Assembly: GCA_016191565.1 (NCBI GenBank)
Contig: JACPWA010000125.1
Coordinates: forward strand, 1 to 10,150
Reading direction: 5' to 3'
Source of the DNA: Simkania negevensis
Lineage (GTDB): Bacteria > Chlamydiota > Chlamydiia > Chlamydiales > Simkaniaceae
Length of the DNA: 10,150 nt
The notes below the pieces were generated by a model. That model searched no databases. It saw nothing but the letters and a program-made list of their open reading frames with translations, and was not told the origin of the DNA. Within the stretch, counting starts at the first letter, position 1. Each line of letters starts with the position of its first letter. The position numbers were made by a program, and so were the translations under genes. This document shows, piece after piece, positions 1-6,328 of this stretch.

Positions 1-2
1 AT

Positions 3-581
3 CAGCACTTTAATTTAATCTCCGCTCTTCATAAATCGGTGCGAGGCTCTGATCCCGATGCTGCTCTCTACTGGTTTTCTCGGATGATCCTTGGAGGAGA
101 AGATCCCCATTACTTAGGAAGGCGTCTTCTTAGAATGGCCTCTGAAGATATTGGACTAGCAGATCCTCAGGCTCTCTCTTTTGCCCTCAGCGGCTGGCAA
201 GTATATGAAAGGCTCGGTTCTCCAGAAGGGGAACTTGCCTTAGCCCAAGTAGTTCTTTATCTTGCTTTAGCTCCTAAAAGCAATGCCTCCTATATGGCTT
301 TGAAAAAAGGGGCAAAGCTTGCTGAAGAGACCTCTCATCTCGATCCCCCTAAAACAATCTTAAATGCCCCAACCAAACTCATGAAACAATTGGGATATGG
401 GAAAAAGTACCAATATGATCATGACACAGAAGAGGGGTTCTCAGGACAGGAGTATTTTCCAGAAGGGATCAATCGCCCTACCCTTTATCAACCGGTAGAG
501 AGGGGCTTTGAAAGGGAGATGAAGAAAAGAGGAGAGTATTTTGCCTCTCTTCGCACTAAATTAACGCGAGTTTCGTTTTAA
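3..581 (+). CDS. rarA: RarA/MgsA-type AAA+ ATPase, C-terminal part (5' end outside window)
   Basis: This is the C-terminal 192 residues of a replication-associated recombination protein (RarA/MgsA, related to clamp-loader ATPases), which acts at stalled replication forks. The frame is open from the left edge. The first visible residues, QHFNLISALHKSVRGSDPDA, match the family's conserved stretch after the AAA+ module, so the GTG at 39 is an internal Val codon and not a start. The helical and tetramerisation domains follow: AALYWFSRMILGGEDP, then RRLLRMASEDIGLADPQAL, then a tail containing YFPEGINRPTLYQP and GFEREMKKRGEYFASLRTKL. The Walker motifs lie upstream of the window. The last residues (about LTRVSF) and the TAA stop are encoded by the left arm of the palindromic element at 557-733. 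The natural C-terminus was therefore probably replaced by an insertion that trimmed or altered only a few residues (inference). Family assignment is very secure. Confidence 0.95.
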   Translation, partial: QHFNLISALHKSVRGSDPDAALYWFSRMILGGEDPHYLGRRLLRMASEDIGLADPQALSFALSGWQVYERLGSPEGELALAQVVLYLALAPKSNASYMALKKGAKLAEETSHLDPPKTILNAPTKLMKQLGYGKKYQYDHDTEEGFSGQEYFPEGINRPTLYQPVERGFEREMKKRGEYFASLRTKLTRVSF

Positions 582-733
582 AGGCATTGAGAATAAGGGG
601 GATTTACGCGGCAGGCCTTGAAAAATTGAGCGAAGGAAATAGCCAAAGCGCTATTTTCGAGCGAAATTTTGCAAGGGATGCCCGTAAAAACCCTTATAAT
701 CAACGGCTTTAAAACGAAACTCGCGTTAAATTA
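557..733. repeat. MITE-like 177-bp palindromic repeat element
   Basis: Two 23-bp arms, 561-583 and 707-729, are perfect inverted repeats; each carries a core reading ACGCGAGTTTCGTTTTAAA or its complement. Imperfect pairing continues inward almost to the centre: 585-627 against 666-705, including ATAAGGG paired with CCCTTAT and CCTTG with CAAGG. The element closes at AAATAGC (637-643) and GCTATTT (650-656) around a 6-nt loop. The whole unit could fold into one long hairpin. It has no open reading frame and no transposase. The left arm contains the rarA stop codon (579-581). I could not identify a clean target-site duplication; the outer edges are AT-rich and ambiguous. It may be a non-autonomous mobile element or a large REP-like palindrome. 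The structure is seen directly, and mobility is inferred. Confidence 0.8.
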
Positions 734-743
734 TACTAAATGT

Positions 744-766
744 AAGAAATAGCGACTATTTTGAGC
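744..766. repeat. Degenerate second copy of the palindromic element's core
   Basis: The sequence GAAATAGC-GACTATTTTGAGC strongly resembles the central portion of the neighbouring 177-bp element (about 635-662, GAAATAGC...GCTATTTTCGAGC). The 6-nt loop is replaced by a shorter one. It forms its own small palindrome, AAATAG (747-752) with CTATTT (756-761). It may be a decayed or partial copy, or a duplication of the loop region. The match is short, so chance resemblance is possible. Confidence 0.4.
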
Positions 767-842
767 AAAAAAAAACCTTCAAGTCTTCCCCTCTAATTTA
801 GAGTCGCGATGCTCTAAGGAGAATAAGAATTGACTTGAAGGT
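767..842 (-). terminator. Intrinsic terminator with U9 tract for the putative small RNA
   Basis: Reading the minus strand, an 11-bp perfect stem (832-842 with 775-785; ACCTTCAAGTC and GACTTGAAGGT) is followed directly by nine T's (the A-run 767-775 on the plus strand). The 46-nt loop holds three alternating arms: 812-817, 798-803 and 791-796. The middle arm can pair perfectly with either neighbour. On the plus strand no T-run follows the stem, so the terminator is directional. Confidence 0.75.
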
Positions 843-1012
843 CCAGAGCTACCGTTTTGGCTCAAGGCATTTAAAGGAGTAAAAGCATTATTTACTCACA
901 ATCGCCTCTATGAGAAGGCATGATTGCTTGAGTTTTCTTCTCAGATCGCTTGAGCAATGGAAAGAAGATTACGATAACTCTTAAAATGTATTGGGATCTT
1001 ACTTCCGTCCCC
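767..1012 (-). ncRNA. Putative stand-alone small RNA, about 245 nt
   Basis: A minus-strand transcription unit is predicted from its boundaries. A sigma70-like promoter (TTGGAA, 17 bp, TATATT) would start RNA near 1012, and a strong intrinsic terminator ends it at the U-tract 767-775. In between, the minus strand can form several hairpins: GAGTAAA/TTTACTC (877-899, 7 bp, perfect), GCC-TCT/AGA-GGC (about 904-919), an ATTGC...GCAAT stem (about 922-957) and TTGGG/CCCAA near the 5' end. There is no credible protein: the only frame of any length is a 42-codon TTG-initiated frame that begins upstream of the predicted start site. No gene lies downstream on this strand; rarA converges from the other side. 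An independent RNA is therefore more likely than a leader. I see no signatures of tmRNA, RNase P or SRP RNA. A divergent 6S RNA cannot be excluded by eye. Confidence 0.5.
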
Positions 1013-1018
1013 AACTTC

Positions 1019-1047
1019 AATATAGCATAAAAACTTTTCTATTCCAA
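1019..1047 (-). promoter_or_regulatory. Sigma70-like promoter of the putative small RNA
   Basis: On the minus strand a -35 box TTGGAA (1042-1047) and a -10 box TATATT (1019-1024) are separated by exactly 17 bp. A very AT-rich stretch (about 1050-1110) lies just upstream and could act as an UP element. Transcription would start at a G near 1011-1012. The boxes match the consensus at 4 of 6 and 5 of 6 positions. Confidence 0.55.
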
Positions 1048-1173
1048 CAGAATTAAAATAATTTATTATTATTTAATAAGTAATTTAAATTAAATAAGTT
1101 AGATTATATATTGCTGTTAAAATTTGAACAGAGTACAGTCTTCTTGATAAGAGTTTTTTTTAGCGGAGGCCAA
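1048..1173. promoter_or_regulatory. AT-rich divergent promoter region upstream of the M20 gene
   Basis: This stretch separates the leftward small RNA promoter from the rightward amidohydrolase gene. It is almost pure A/T between about 1050 and 1110, with short palindromes such as TAATTTAAATTA (1081-1092). A possible rightward promoter is TTGAAC (about 1125-1130) with a weak -10 about 17 bp later near ATAAGA, but neither box is strong. A clear Shine-Dalgarno GGAGG at 1165-1169 precedes the ATG at 1174. Confidence 0.35.
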
Positions 1174-2409
1174 ATGCAAAGCTTTGATCTACTTTCTATT
1201 GCTGCTCATACTCAAGATTTTATCCTTCATATCCGCCGCTCTCTTCATGAAATCCCTGAACTGGGCTGGCAAGAGGTAAAAACCCTTGCTTTTCTGAAAA
1301 AAGAGATCGAAAAACTTCAACTTTCCTCTAAATTCCCTTTCCTCCTATCAGAAAAAAAAGGAGGGTTGGTAGTAGATATTCCCCATCTTGATAGCAAACA
1401 AACAATCCTTTTTCGAGCTGATGTCGATGGTCTGCCCATTACAGAAAAAACAGATCTTCCTTTTTCCTCCAAACATCCTGGAAAAATGCACGCCTGCGGC
1501 CATGATTTTCACAGTGCCATGCTCTTAGGAGCCCTTAAACTCATTGCTGAAGGAAAGCTCTTCCCCGCTTCCCATCTAAGATTAGTCTGGCAACAGGCAG
1601 AAGAAATGGGAACTTCCTTCTCGGGAGGGCAAGCCTTAGTAGAAAAAGGGGAAGTTCTAAAAGGAGTAGACTATTGCTATGCACTGCATATAGCCGCTCA
1701 AGAAGAATTGGGTATGTTCCTTTCCAGACCTGGTCCCATGTTTTCTCAACCAGGGCATCTAGAAATTAAAGTCGAGTGCTCAGGAGGACATGTTGCTCAC
1801 CCTGAAGTTGGTTCCAATGCGATCGATCTTCTGGTCGATATCCAAAACAGCCTGCGAGGGTTTGAAATACGCACTTTGGGTCCAAATGAACCAGTTTCCT
1901 TTATTCCTTCAATCCTAAAGACAGGAGAAGGGTGTAATATTCGTCCTTCTGAAGGAGAAATCTGGTTTTCTCTTCGCAATTTTCTCTCAGAACAAAAGTT
2001 GGAAATGTTTCTCGAAGCGCTTAAAAAAAGGCTGCTCGCCTTAGTCAGTGGCTATAAACAAGCTCGCCTTTCCCGATTTATCTACTATCCAGGCTATCCA
2101 CTGCTCTGTAATGATGAAACAAGCTATGCCTTTGTAGAAAGCCATCTAAAAGAACATGGCTTTAAGACAGAAAAGGCTCCCCCTCTTTTTGCTGGAGAGG
2201 ATTTTTCCTATTTTTTACAAAAGTGTCCTGGCTCCTACTGGTGTTTAGGAGCAGCAGGCCAAGAGATTGCCGACCACCATACTCCTACCTTTAACCCTGA
2301 TGAATCAGTCCTATGGAGAGGGGTTGCTTTTTGGGCCCTCTTAGCTACGACGTCGCACCCGATTATAAAAAAAGAAGAAAAAGCCTCTTTAGAATTAATG
2401 CATTTGTAA
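1174..2409 (+). CDS. M20 family (M20D-like) amidohydrolase / aminoacylase
   Basis: This is a 411-residue di-metal amidohydrolase of the hippurate hydrolase / N-acyl-amino-acid deacylase / IAA-amino-acid hydrolase family. It cleaves the amide bond of an N-acylated amino acid or small peptide, probably in the cytoplasm since no signal peptide is visible. The order of motifs is typical: LHEIPELGWQE (24-34), RADVDGLPITE (81-91), HACGHDFHSAMLLGA (106-120, ligands C108 and H110), QQAEEMG (140-146, E143/E144), ALHI (170-173, H172), the dimerisation-domain stretch GGHVAHPEVGSNAID, FAGEDFSYFL (339-348) and HHTPTFNPDE (368-377, last His ligand). Length is normal for the family. I chose ATG 1174 because GGAGG lies 4 nt upstream and the family's N-terminus starts there; an in-frame TTG at 1111 would add 21 unrelated residues. 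The 3' end overlaps the convergent gene by 15 bp. The exact substrate cannot be read from the sequence. Confidence 0.92.
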   Translation: MQSFDLLSIAAHTQDFILHIRRSLHEIPELGWQEVKTLAFLKKEIEKLQLSSKFPFLLSEKKGGLVVDIPHLDSKQTILFRADVDGLPITEKTDLPFSSKHPGKMHACGHDFHSAMLLGALKLIAEGKLFPASHLRLVWQQAEEMGTSFSGGQALVEKGEVLKGVDYCYALHIAAQEELGMFLSRPGPMFSQPGHLEIKVECSGGHVAHPEVGSNAIDLLVDIQNSLRGFEIRTLGPNEPVSFIPSILKTGEGCNIRPSEGEIWFSLRNFLSEQKLEMFLEALKKRLLALVSGYKQARLSRFIYYPGYPLLCNDETSYAFVESHLKEHGFKTEKAPPLFAGEDFSYFLQKCPGSYWCLGAAGQEIADHHTPTFNPDESVLWRGVAFWALLATTSHPIIKKEEKASLELMHL

Positions 2410-3078
2410 CGGATCAACTTTACTTTTCAGCGCATCCCAAGAAGAAAATACCTCCCCTTCTTTGGTAGAAGGATCTCCCTCTTTCCCTTCCTTCTCTTCT
2501 TGATAAAGGCCGAAACGAGAAAGGCTTAATTGAACCTTTCCCTTTTCGTCAATGAAAAGAACACTAGCCGGAGCATTTCCATGGAGGAGCATCCCCTCTT
2601 GTCCTGAAGTAGGAACAAGGAGTAAATGAGGAAGATTATCTGCAATCCCAAGAGAAATTGTAGGCTGATTGGAATGGTGAAAAAAACTCATCCCTGGAGA
2701 GGAGCCCCCCTTAATAAAGGTAGAAAGCCGTCCCTGCAGATCCCCTAGCCCAATTGCTGTGCCCCCTTCCTGCAAGGGAAAAAAAGTTCCTACCACCTCT
2801 TCCTCTCCATTTTTAATGAGTAGCGCTGGAAACTCTCCTCCCTGAAGTTGAAGTCTTACTTTTCCTTCTTTATCATTTAAGGTGATAAGAGTGTGCTCGT
2901 TATCTCCTTGTAAAATCAGATTAGGCTGCCCATTTTCTCCGCGTAGAACAATACGGCGCGCTTCAATCACCCCTTGCTGTCTAAAATTGAGGTAAACTAC
3001 CCCCAAAAGAACGACAAAAATGATCGCATTAAAAATGAAAAGAAGCCGATTCCAACGAAATTGACGCGCAAAGGACAT
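2395..3078 (-). CDS. Membrane-anchored hypothetical protein with beta-rich repeats
   Basis: This 227-residue protein is not one I can name. A positively charged N-terminus (MSFARQFRWNR) is followed by one hydrophobic segment at about 12-31, giving a signal anchor with the rest probably outside the cytoplasm. The body (about 37-190) is built of short hydrophobic strands separated by Gly/Asn/Asp turns, for example IVLRGENGQPNLILQGDN. A near-repeat is visible: DKEGKVRLQL (69-78) and DEKGKVQLSL (177-186). This pattern recalls bacterial proteins made of tandem D-x-x-G-K-x-x-x-x-L strand repeats, but no function follows from it. The tail (192-227) is hydrophilic and rich in E/K/G. The start is supported by AGGAG 7 nt upstream of the ATG. 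The gene converges on the M20 amidohydrolase and is divergent from the next gene. Confidence 0.8.
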   Translation of the reverse strand: MSFARQFRWNRLLFIFNAIIFVVLLGVVYLNFRQQGVIEARRIVLRGENGQPNLILQGDNEHTLITLNDKEGKVRLQLQGGEFPALLIKNGEEEVVGTFFPLQEGGTAIGLGDLQGRLSTFIKGGSSPGMSFFHHSNQPTISLGIADNLPHLLLVPTSGQEGMLLHGNAPASVLFIDEKGKVQLSLSRFGLYQEEKEGKEGDPSTKEGEVFSSWDALKSKVDPLQMH

Positions 3079-3191
3079 GAAGTTTCTCCTTTTTCTTCTT
3101 CATACCTTCACATGTATTAAATTAAAATGTTTTGTAGTAATATTATTTTGTTTAGTTGAAATCAATTGAGTAATTATTATAAGATATTTTC
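3079..3191. promoter_or_regulatory. Divergent intergenic promoter region
   Basis: This 113-bp AT-rich gap must drive both flanking hypothetical genes. For the plus strand a candidate promoter is TTGAAA (3156-3161), 16 bp, TATAAG (3178-3183). It would start transcription within a few bases of the ATG at 3192. For the minus strand a weaker candidate is TTGATT, 17 bp, TATTAC, reading leftward through about 3166-3138. Both are calls by eye in AT-rich DNA. Confidence 0.3.
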
Positions 3192-4355
3192 ATGACACAA
3201 CCCATTCTATCAAAGTGGACAAATAGCTTAAAAAATGAGCTTTATGACCTTTCTCCAAAAGAGAAAGAGTATCTACCTTCTATTCCTAAATCACTAGAAC
3301 CTGTGTATGAAAAATGGCAGGAACTTAGCTCTCACACTCTAAGCTATTTACCCAAGGATATGAAAAGTCGTTTAGTTTGTGTTCTTATGGGATGCGCGCT
3401 TCTTTTTTCTTTGATCCGTTACCTTCCAAAGCTTTTTTTTTATCACATTCCTCAAACTCCTTCTGTTTCTCAAGCTGCGCTTTCTTCTCATCAAGCATGC
3501 TTTGCCTCTTTTGCTAAAAGAGTTTTAAACGGGGAGGAAGGGGTTAAAACGGAGCTTAGCACGAACCCTGCTCTAGATCCTTTAAGAAAATTAATAAAAG
3601 CAGGTGAAAAGTGTGGAAAAAAGAGCGAAGCAATGCAGGTGATCTACCTCTTGTTTGGCCTTAAACCAGCTTTAGTCTTGGAAGACATTACCGATTCTGA
3701 AGAGATGGTTCAGGCAATTCGAATAGTCTGCCCCTTAAACCCCTCCTGCAGATGGAAGAAAAGTACCGATTCATGTTTGTTCAAGGGCTATTACCTTTCT
3801 AATGAATCTCCTCTTCCTCCCTTTAATCCAAGACAGTACATCCGTTCTACAGTTTTCACTTATCCCCAGACTATAGACGCAATAGGAGATTGTTTCCTTA
3901 AGCAAAATACACCATACTATGATCAATTTTTATCTTACCTGCTGGGATTTGGACCTTCATGGGAGGCCTATGAAAAGAATAAGAACAAAACTGCTACCTT
4001 ACCGCAAATAGACCAAGATGTTTTCACTGATGCACATTATGAGCAGCTTGGCCATGCTCTAGCTGGTCCCTCCCCTTCCCAAAGCTTCTCAGCCATAGGG
4101 CGTGAATATAGCCAGTCAATGAGAAAGCTAAAAAAAATCAAAAAGGGCCTCACACAGCATGACCTACTGACTCATAACATGAAGCAGCTTCATATCTACT
4201 TTGTAGCTGACGAAACAGTTATTAAAACCCCTTATTTTAAAGCCTCTCTTTATTATCACTGGAAAGTAGCATTAGTGTTTTTAGATGAGCACCTTTTATC
4301 TACTGCATGGGTTCAAAGTCAGCTCCATGGACTAGCCTTTCCTCGCCTCACCTAA
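3192..4355 (+). CDS. Hypothetical protein with one N-terminal membrane segment
   Basis: I do not recognise this 387-residue protein. About 60 hydrophilic residues precede a single hydrophobic segment at about 61-77 (LVCVLMGCALLFSLIRYLP). A large domain of about 300 residues follows, with scattered cysteines (for example CPLNPSC near 180). A basic stretch, SMRKLKKIKKGLTQHD, precedes an amphipathic C-terminal part that ends with HLLSTAWVQSQLHGLAFPRLT. No catalytic motif, repeat or nucleotide-binding loop is visible. Topology is uncertain; a soluble C-terminal domain tethered to a membrane is the simplest reading. There is no Shine-Dalgarno before the ATG, and the best promoter lies so close that the mRNA may be leaderless or nearly so. 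Codon use looks like that of its neighbours. It is a plausible lineage-specific protein, with no assignable function. Confidence 0.75.
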   Translation: MTQPILSKWTNSLKNELYDLSPKEKEYLPSIPKSLEPVYEKWQELSSHTLSYLPKDMKSRLVCVLMGCALLFSLIRYLPKLFFYHIPQTPSVSQAALSSHQACFASFAKRVLNGEEGVKTELSTNPALDPLRKLIKAGEKCGKKSEAMQVIYLLFGLKPALVLEDITDSEEMVQAIRIVCPLNPSCRWKKSTDSCLFKGYYLSNESPLPPFNPRQYIRSTVFTYPQTIDAIGDCFLKQNTPYYDQFLSYLLGFGPSWEAYEKNKNKTATLPQIDQDVFTDAHYEQLGHALAGPSPSQSFSAIGREYSQSMRKLKKIKKGLTQHDLLTHNMKQLHIYFVADETVIKTPYFKASLYYHWKVALVFLDEHLLSTAWVQSQLHGLAFPRLT

Positions 4356-4383
4356 AAAGATATAACCTCTTTTTAAAGTTATA
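4354..4383 (-). terminator. Weak intrinsic terminator downstream of ispG
   Basis: Reading leftward after ispG, TATAAC (4383-4378) can pair with GTTATA (4366-4361), followed by TCTTTTT. The ispG stop codon lies in the first arm. An alternative AAAAAGA/TCTTTTT pairing (4354-4360 with 4368-4374) exists on both strands, so the site might also serve the convergent plus-strand gene. The stem is short and all but AT-only. Confidence 0.35.
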
Positions 4384-6295
4384 CTACAGTCAGCGCAGGG
4401 GTACGTTTTTTTTCTCTTTCAACCCAGCGACCATGTGATTTAATTAAATCGATCAATTTTTCATCTGCCTCAGAAAAATCGATATTCTTCTCTACGCAGG
4501 TTTTCCCAACATAGAGATCCACTTTACCACTGCGAGCCCCTACATAGCCAAAATCAGCATCTGCCATCTCTCCTGGGCCATTGACAACACAACCCATGAT
4601 GGCAATTTTTACCCCGGGAAGGTGAGACGTTTTAGAACGGATCCTTTGCGTAACTGTTTGAAGGTCAAAAAGGGTGCGCCCACAACCGGGACAAGCGATA
4701 AATTCTGTTTTAGAAGCGCGCATCCTAGCTGCTTGTAAAATCCCAAAAGAGATCGAGCGCACCTCTTTCTTGTCTATTCCCTGAGCCCTTAATACCACCC
4801 CTTCCCCAAACCCATCAGAAAGAAGCGCTCCACACTCAGCAGCCGCATGAATGAGCATATCTTGAGGAGGCAACTGATAGTCAGCTAAAAGAAGGACAGG
4901 AAGGTCAAGTTTAGATTGCACCATCCAATCAAAAAAGTAGCGCCCCTGATGAAGCATCGATCCTGTCATATGCAAAATGATAAAATGCACAGGATGCTCT
5001 AAAAGAGCTTTCCACGTATCAGGAGAGCCATCTTTAATAAAAGCAACGGAAGGGCTTTCACCCAGTTCCTCTACATTTTGAAGAGGAAACGTAGAAGGAA
5101 GAGAGGAGCGAGTAATAACAGGAATGTTTAATTCAGCAAGGGTTGCTAAAACTTCGAAAGTGTCTTTTGTTTGATCGAGATGTTCTATGAGAATAGCATC
5201 TACTGTTTGATCTCCCTTGACCCACGTCTCTTCCTTTTTGACGCAGCCTAAGCTCTCTAAAAGATCTTCTTTCTCTAAATCAGAGCTTTCTAAAGAAAGG
5301 AGTACGCTTCCATCGCGATGCAATGTTTTAGTCTCATCTTGACGCACATATCTACGTTGGATCTTACTGATATTGCGATATTTTTCTACAAAGGGATGGA
5401 TCCCTTTTCCCTCATAGCTCTTTGCCAGGGAAAGGAACCGTTTGCAAGGGTCAATCTCCTCCCAAGGATCTTCAGTTAAAGAAACCCGAATCGTATCTCC
5501 CAAGCCATCGAGAAGAAGAGTGCCTGTGCCGACAGCTGACTTGATCCTTCCATCCTCTCCATCCCCTGCTTCTGTAACTCCTAAATGAAGGGGATAATCC
5601 CAGTCTAGTTTTATCATTTCTGCGACCAAAAGGCGGTAGGCCTGAATCATCACTAGCGGATTGCTTGCCTTCATGGAAAACATAAAATCGTGATAGTCAT
5701 ATTTGCGACAGACTCGGGCAAATTCAAGCGCTGATTCCACCATCCCAAAAGAGGTATCGCCATAGCGGTTCATAATCCGATCTGATAAAGAACCATGATT
5801 AGTTCCAATGCGCATCGCCCGTTTTAAGCGGAGACATTTTTTCACTAGAGGGGCAAAGGTCTCTTCAATCTTCTGAGTCTCCTTCTCATAACTTGCATCA
5901 TCGTATTCAATCGTTTTAAAAATGGCCCTTTTATCGACAAAATTTCCTGGATTAATCCGCACCTTATCAACAAAATCGACTACAAGCATCGCTGCAGGGG
6001 GATAGAAATGAATATCGGCAACCAAAGGGATCGTGTACCCTTTTTGAACCAAAAGGTTTTTAATCCCCTCGCAGGCTTCTGCCTCTTTTTTTCCCTGCAC
6101 AGTGACCCGGGCAATCTCACAGCCCACATCAGAAAGGCGCATGATCTGGTCTGCAGTTACTTCAACATCGCGAGTATCTGAAGTAGTCATCGATTGGATC
6201 CGGATTGGGTTTGTCCCTCCCACTCCTACATTACCTACCATTACCTCGCGGGTTTTCCATCTTTTGGTTTGTGATACAGAAAGGCAATAGCGCAT
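4379..6295 (-). CDS. ispG: 4-hydroxy-3-methylbut-2-en-1-yl diphosphate synthase (IspG/GcpE), long insert-containing form
   Basis: IspG is the [4Fe-4S] enzyme that reductively opens MEcPP to HMBPP in the MEP isoprenoid pathway. The 638-residue length is far above the roughly 370 of the common bacterial form and fits the three-domain type of chlamydiae, plants and apicomplexans. The TIM-barrel domain covers about 10-290, with IRIQSMTTSDTRDVE, VRVTVQG-like and PLVADIHF motifs, KVRINPGN (111-118), MRIGTNHGSLS, HLGVTEAG and KSAVGTGTLLLDGLGDTIR. An insert of about 240 residues (300-525) has the degenerate barrel character of the A* domain. The C-terminal Fe-S domain holds ACPGCGRT (C535, C538), MGCVVNGPGE (C569, E576) and ADADFGYVG, so all cluster ligands are present. 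The ATG at 6295 has only a weak GGCGAG upstream. The gene follows phhB by 33 bp on the same strand, so it is probably co-transcribed. Confidence 0.97.
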   Translation of the reverse strand: MRYCLSVSQTKRWKTREVMVGNVGVGGTNPIRIQSMTTSDTRDVEVTADQIMRLSDVGCEIARVTVQGKKEAEACEGIKNLLVQKGYTIPLVADIHFYPPAAMLVVDFVDKVRINPGNFVDKRAIFKTIEYDDASYEKETQKIEETFAPLVKKCLRLKRAMRIGTNHGSLSDRIMNRYGDTSFGMVESALEFARVCRKYDYHDFMFSMKASNPLVMIQAYRLLVAEMIKLDWDYPLHLGVTEAGDGEDGRIKSAVGTGTLLLDGLGDTIRVSLTEDPWEEIDPCKRFLSLAKSYEGKGIHPFVEKYRNISKIQRRYVRQDETKTLHRDGSVLLSLESSDLEKEDLLESLGCVKKEETWVKGDQTVDAILIEHLDQTKDTFEVLATLAELNIPVITRSSLPSTFPLQNVEELGESPSVAFIKDGSPDTWKALLEHPVHFIILHMTGSMLHQGRYFFDWMVQSKLDLPVLLLADYQLPPQDMLIHAAAECGALLSDGFGEGVVLRAQGIDKKEVRSISFGILQAARMRASKTEFIACPGCGRTLFDLQTVTQRIRSKTSHLPGVKIAIMGCVVNGPGEMADADFGYVGARSGKVDLYVGKTCVEKNIDFSEADEKLIDLIKSHGRWVEREKKRTPALTVV

Positions 6296-6328
6296 AATAT
6301 ACTCGCCTTATTTTAGAAAGATTTTACC

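Noticed and set aside
557-733. The palindrome at the rarA end as a simple rho-independent terminator.
   Set aside because: It is far too long and no T-run follows either arm; its long terminal inverted repeats fit a repeat element better.
895-1020. A 42-codon minus-strand frame starting with TTG within the putative small RNA region.
   Set aside because: It has no Shine-Dalgarno, its start lies upstream of the predicted transcription start, its composition is not protein-like to my eye and I recognise no homologue.
1111-1173. An upstream TTG start for the M20 amidohydrolase that adds 21 residues.
   Set aside because: The extra residues do not resemble the family and TTG 1111 lacks a ribosome binding site, whereas ATG 1174 has GGAGG 4 nt upstream.
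3080-3112. A short upstream reading frame on the minus strand starting MKKKKEKL, overlapping the start of the 227-residue protein.
   Set aside because: It arises from the purine-rich Shine-Dalgarno region, is only 24 codons long and has no proper spacing for its own ribosome binding site.
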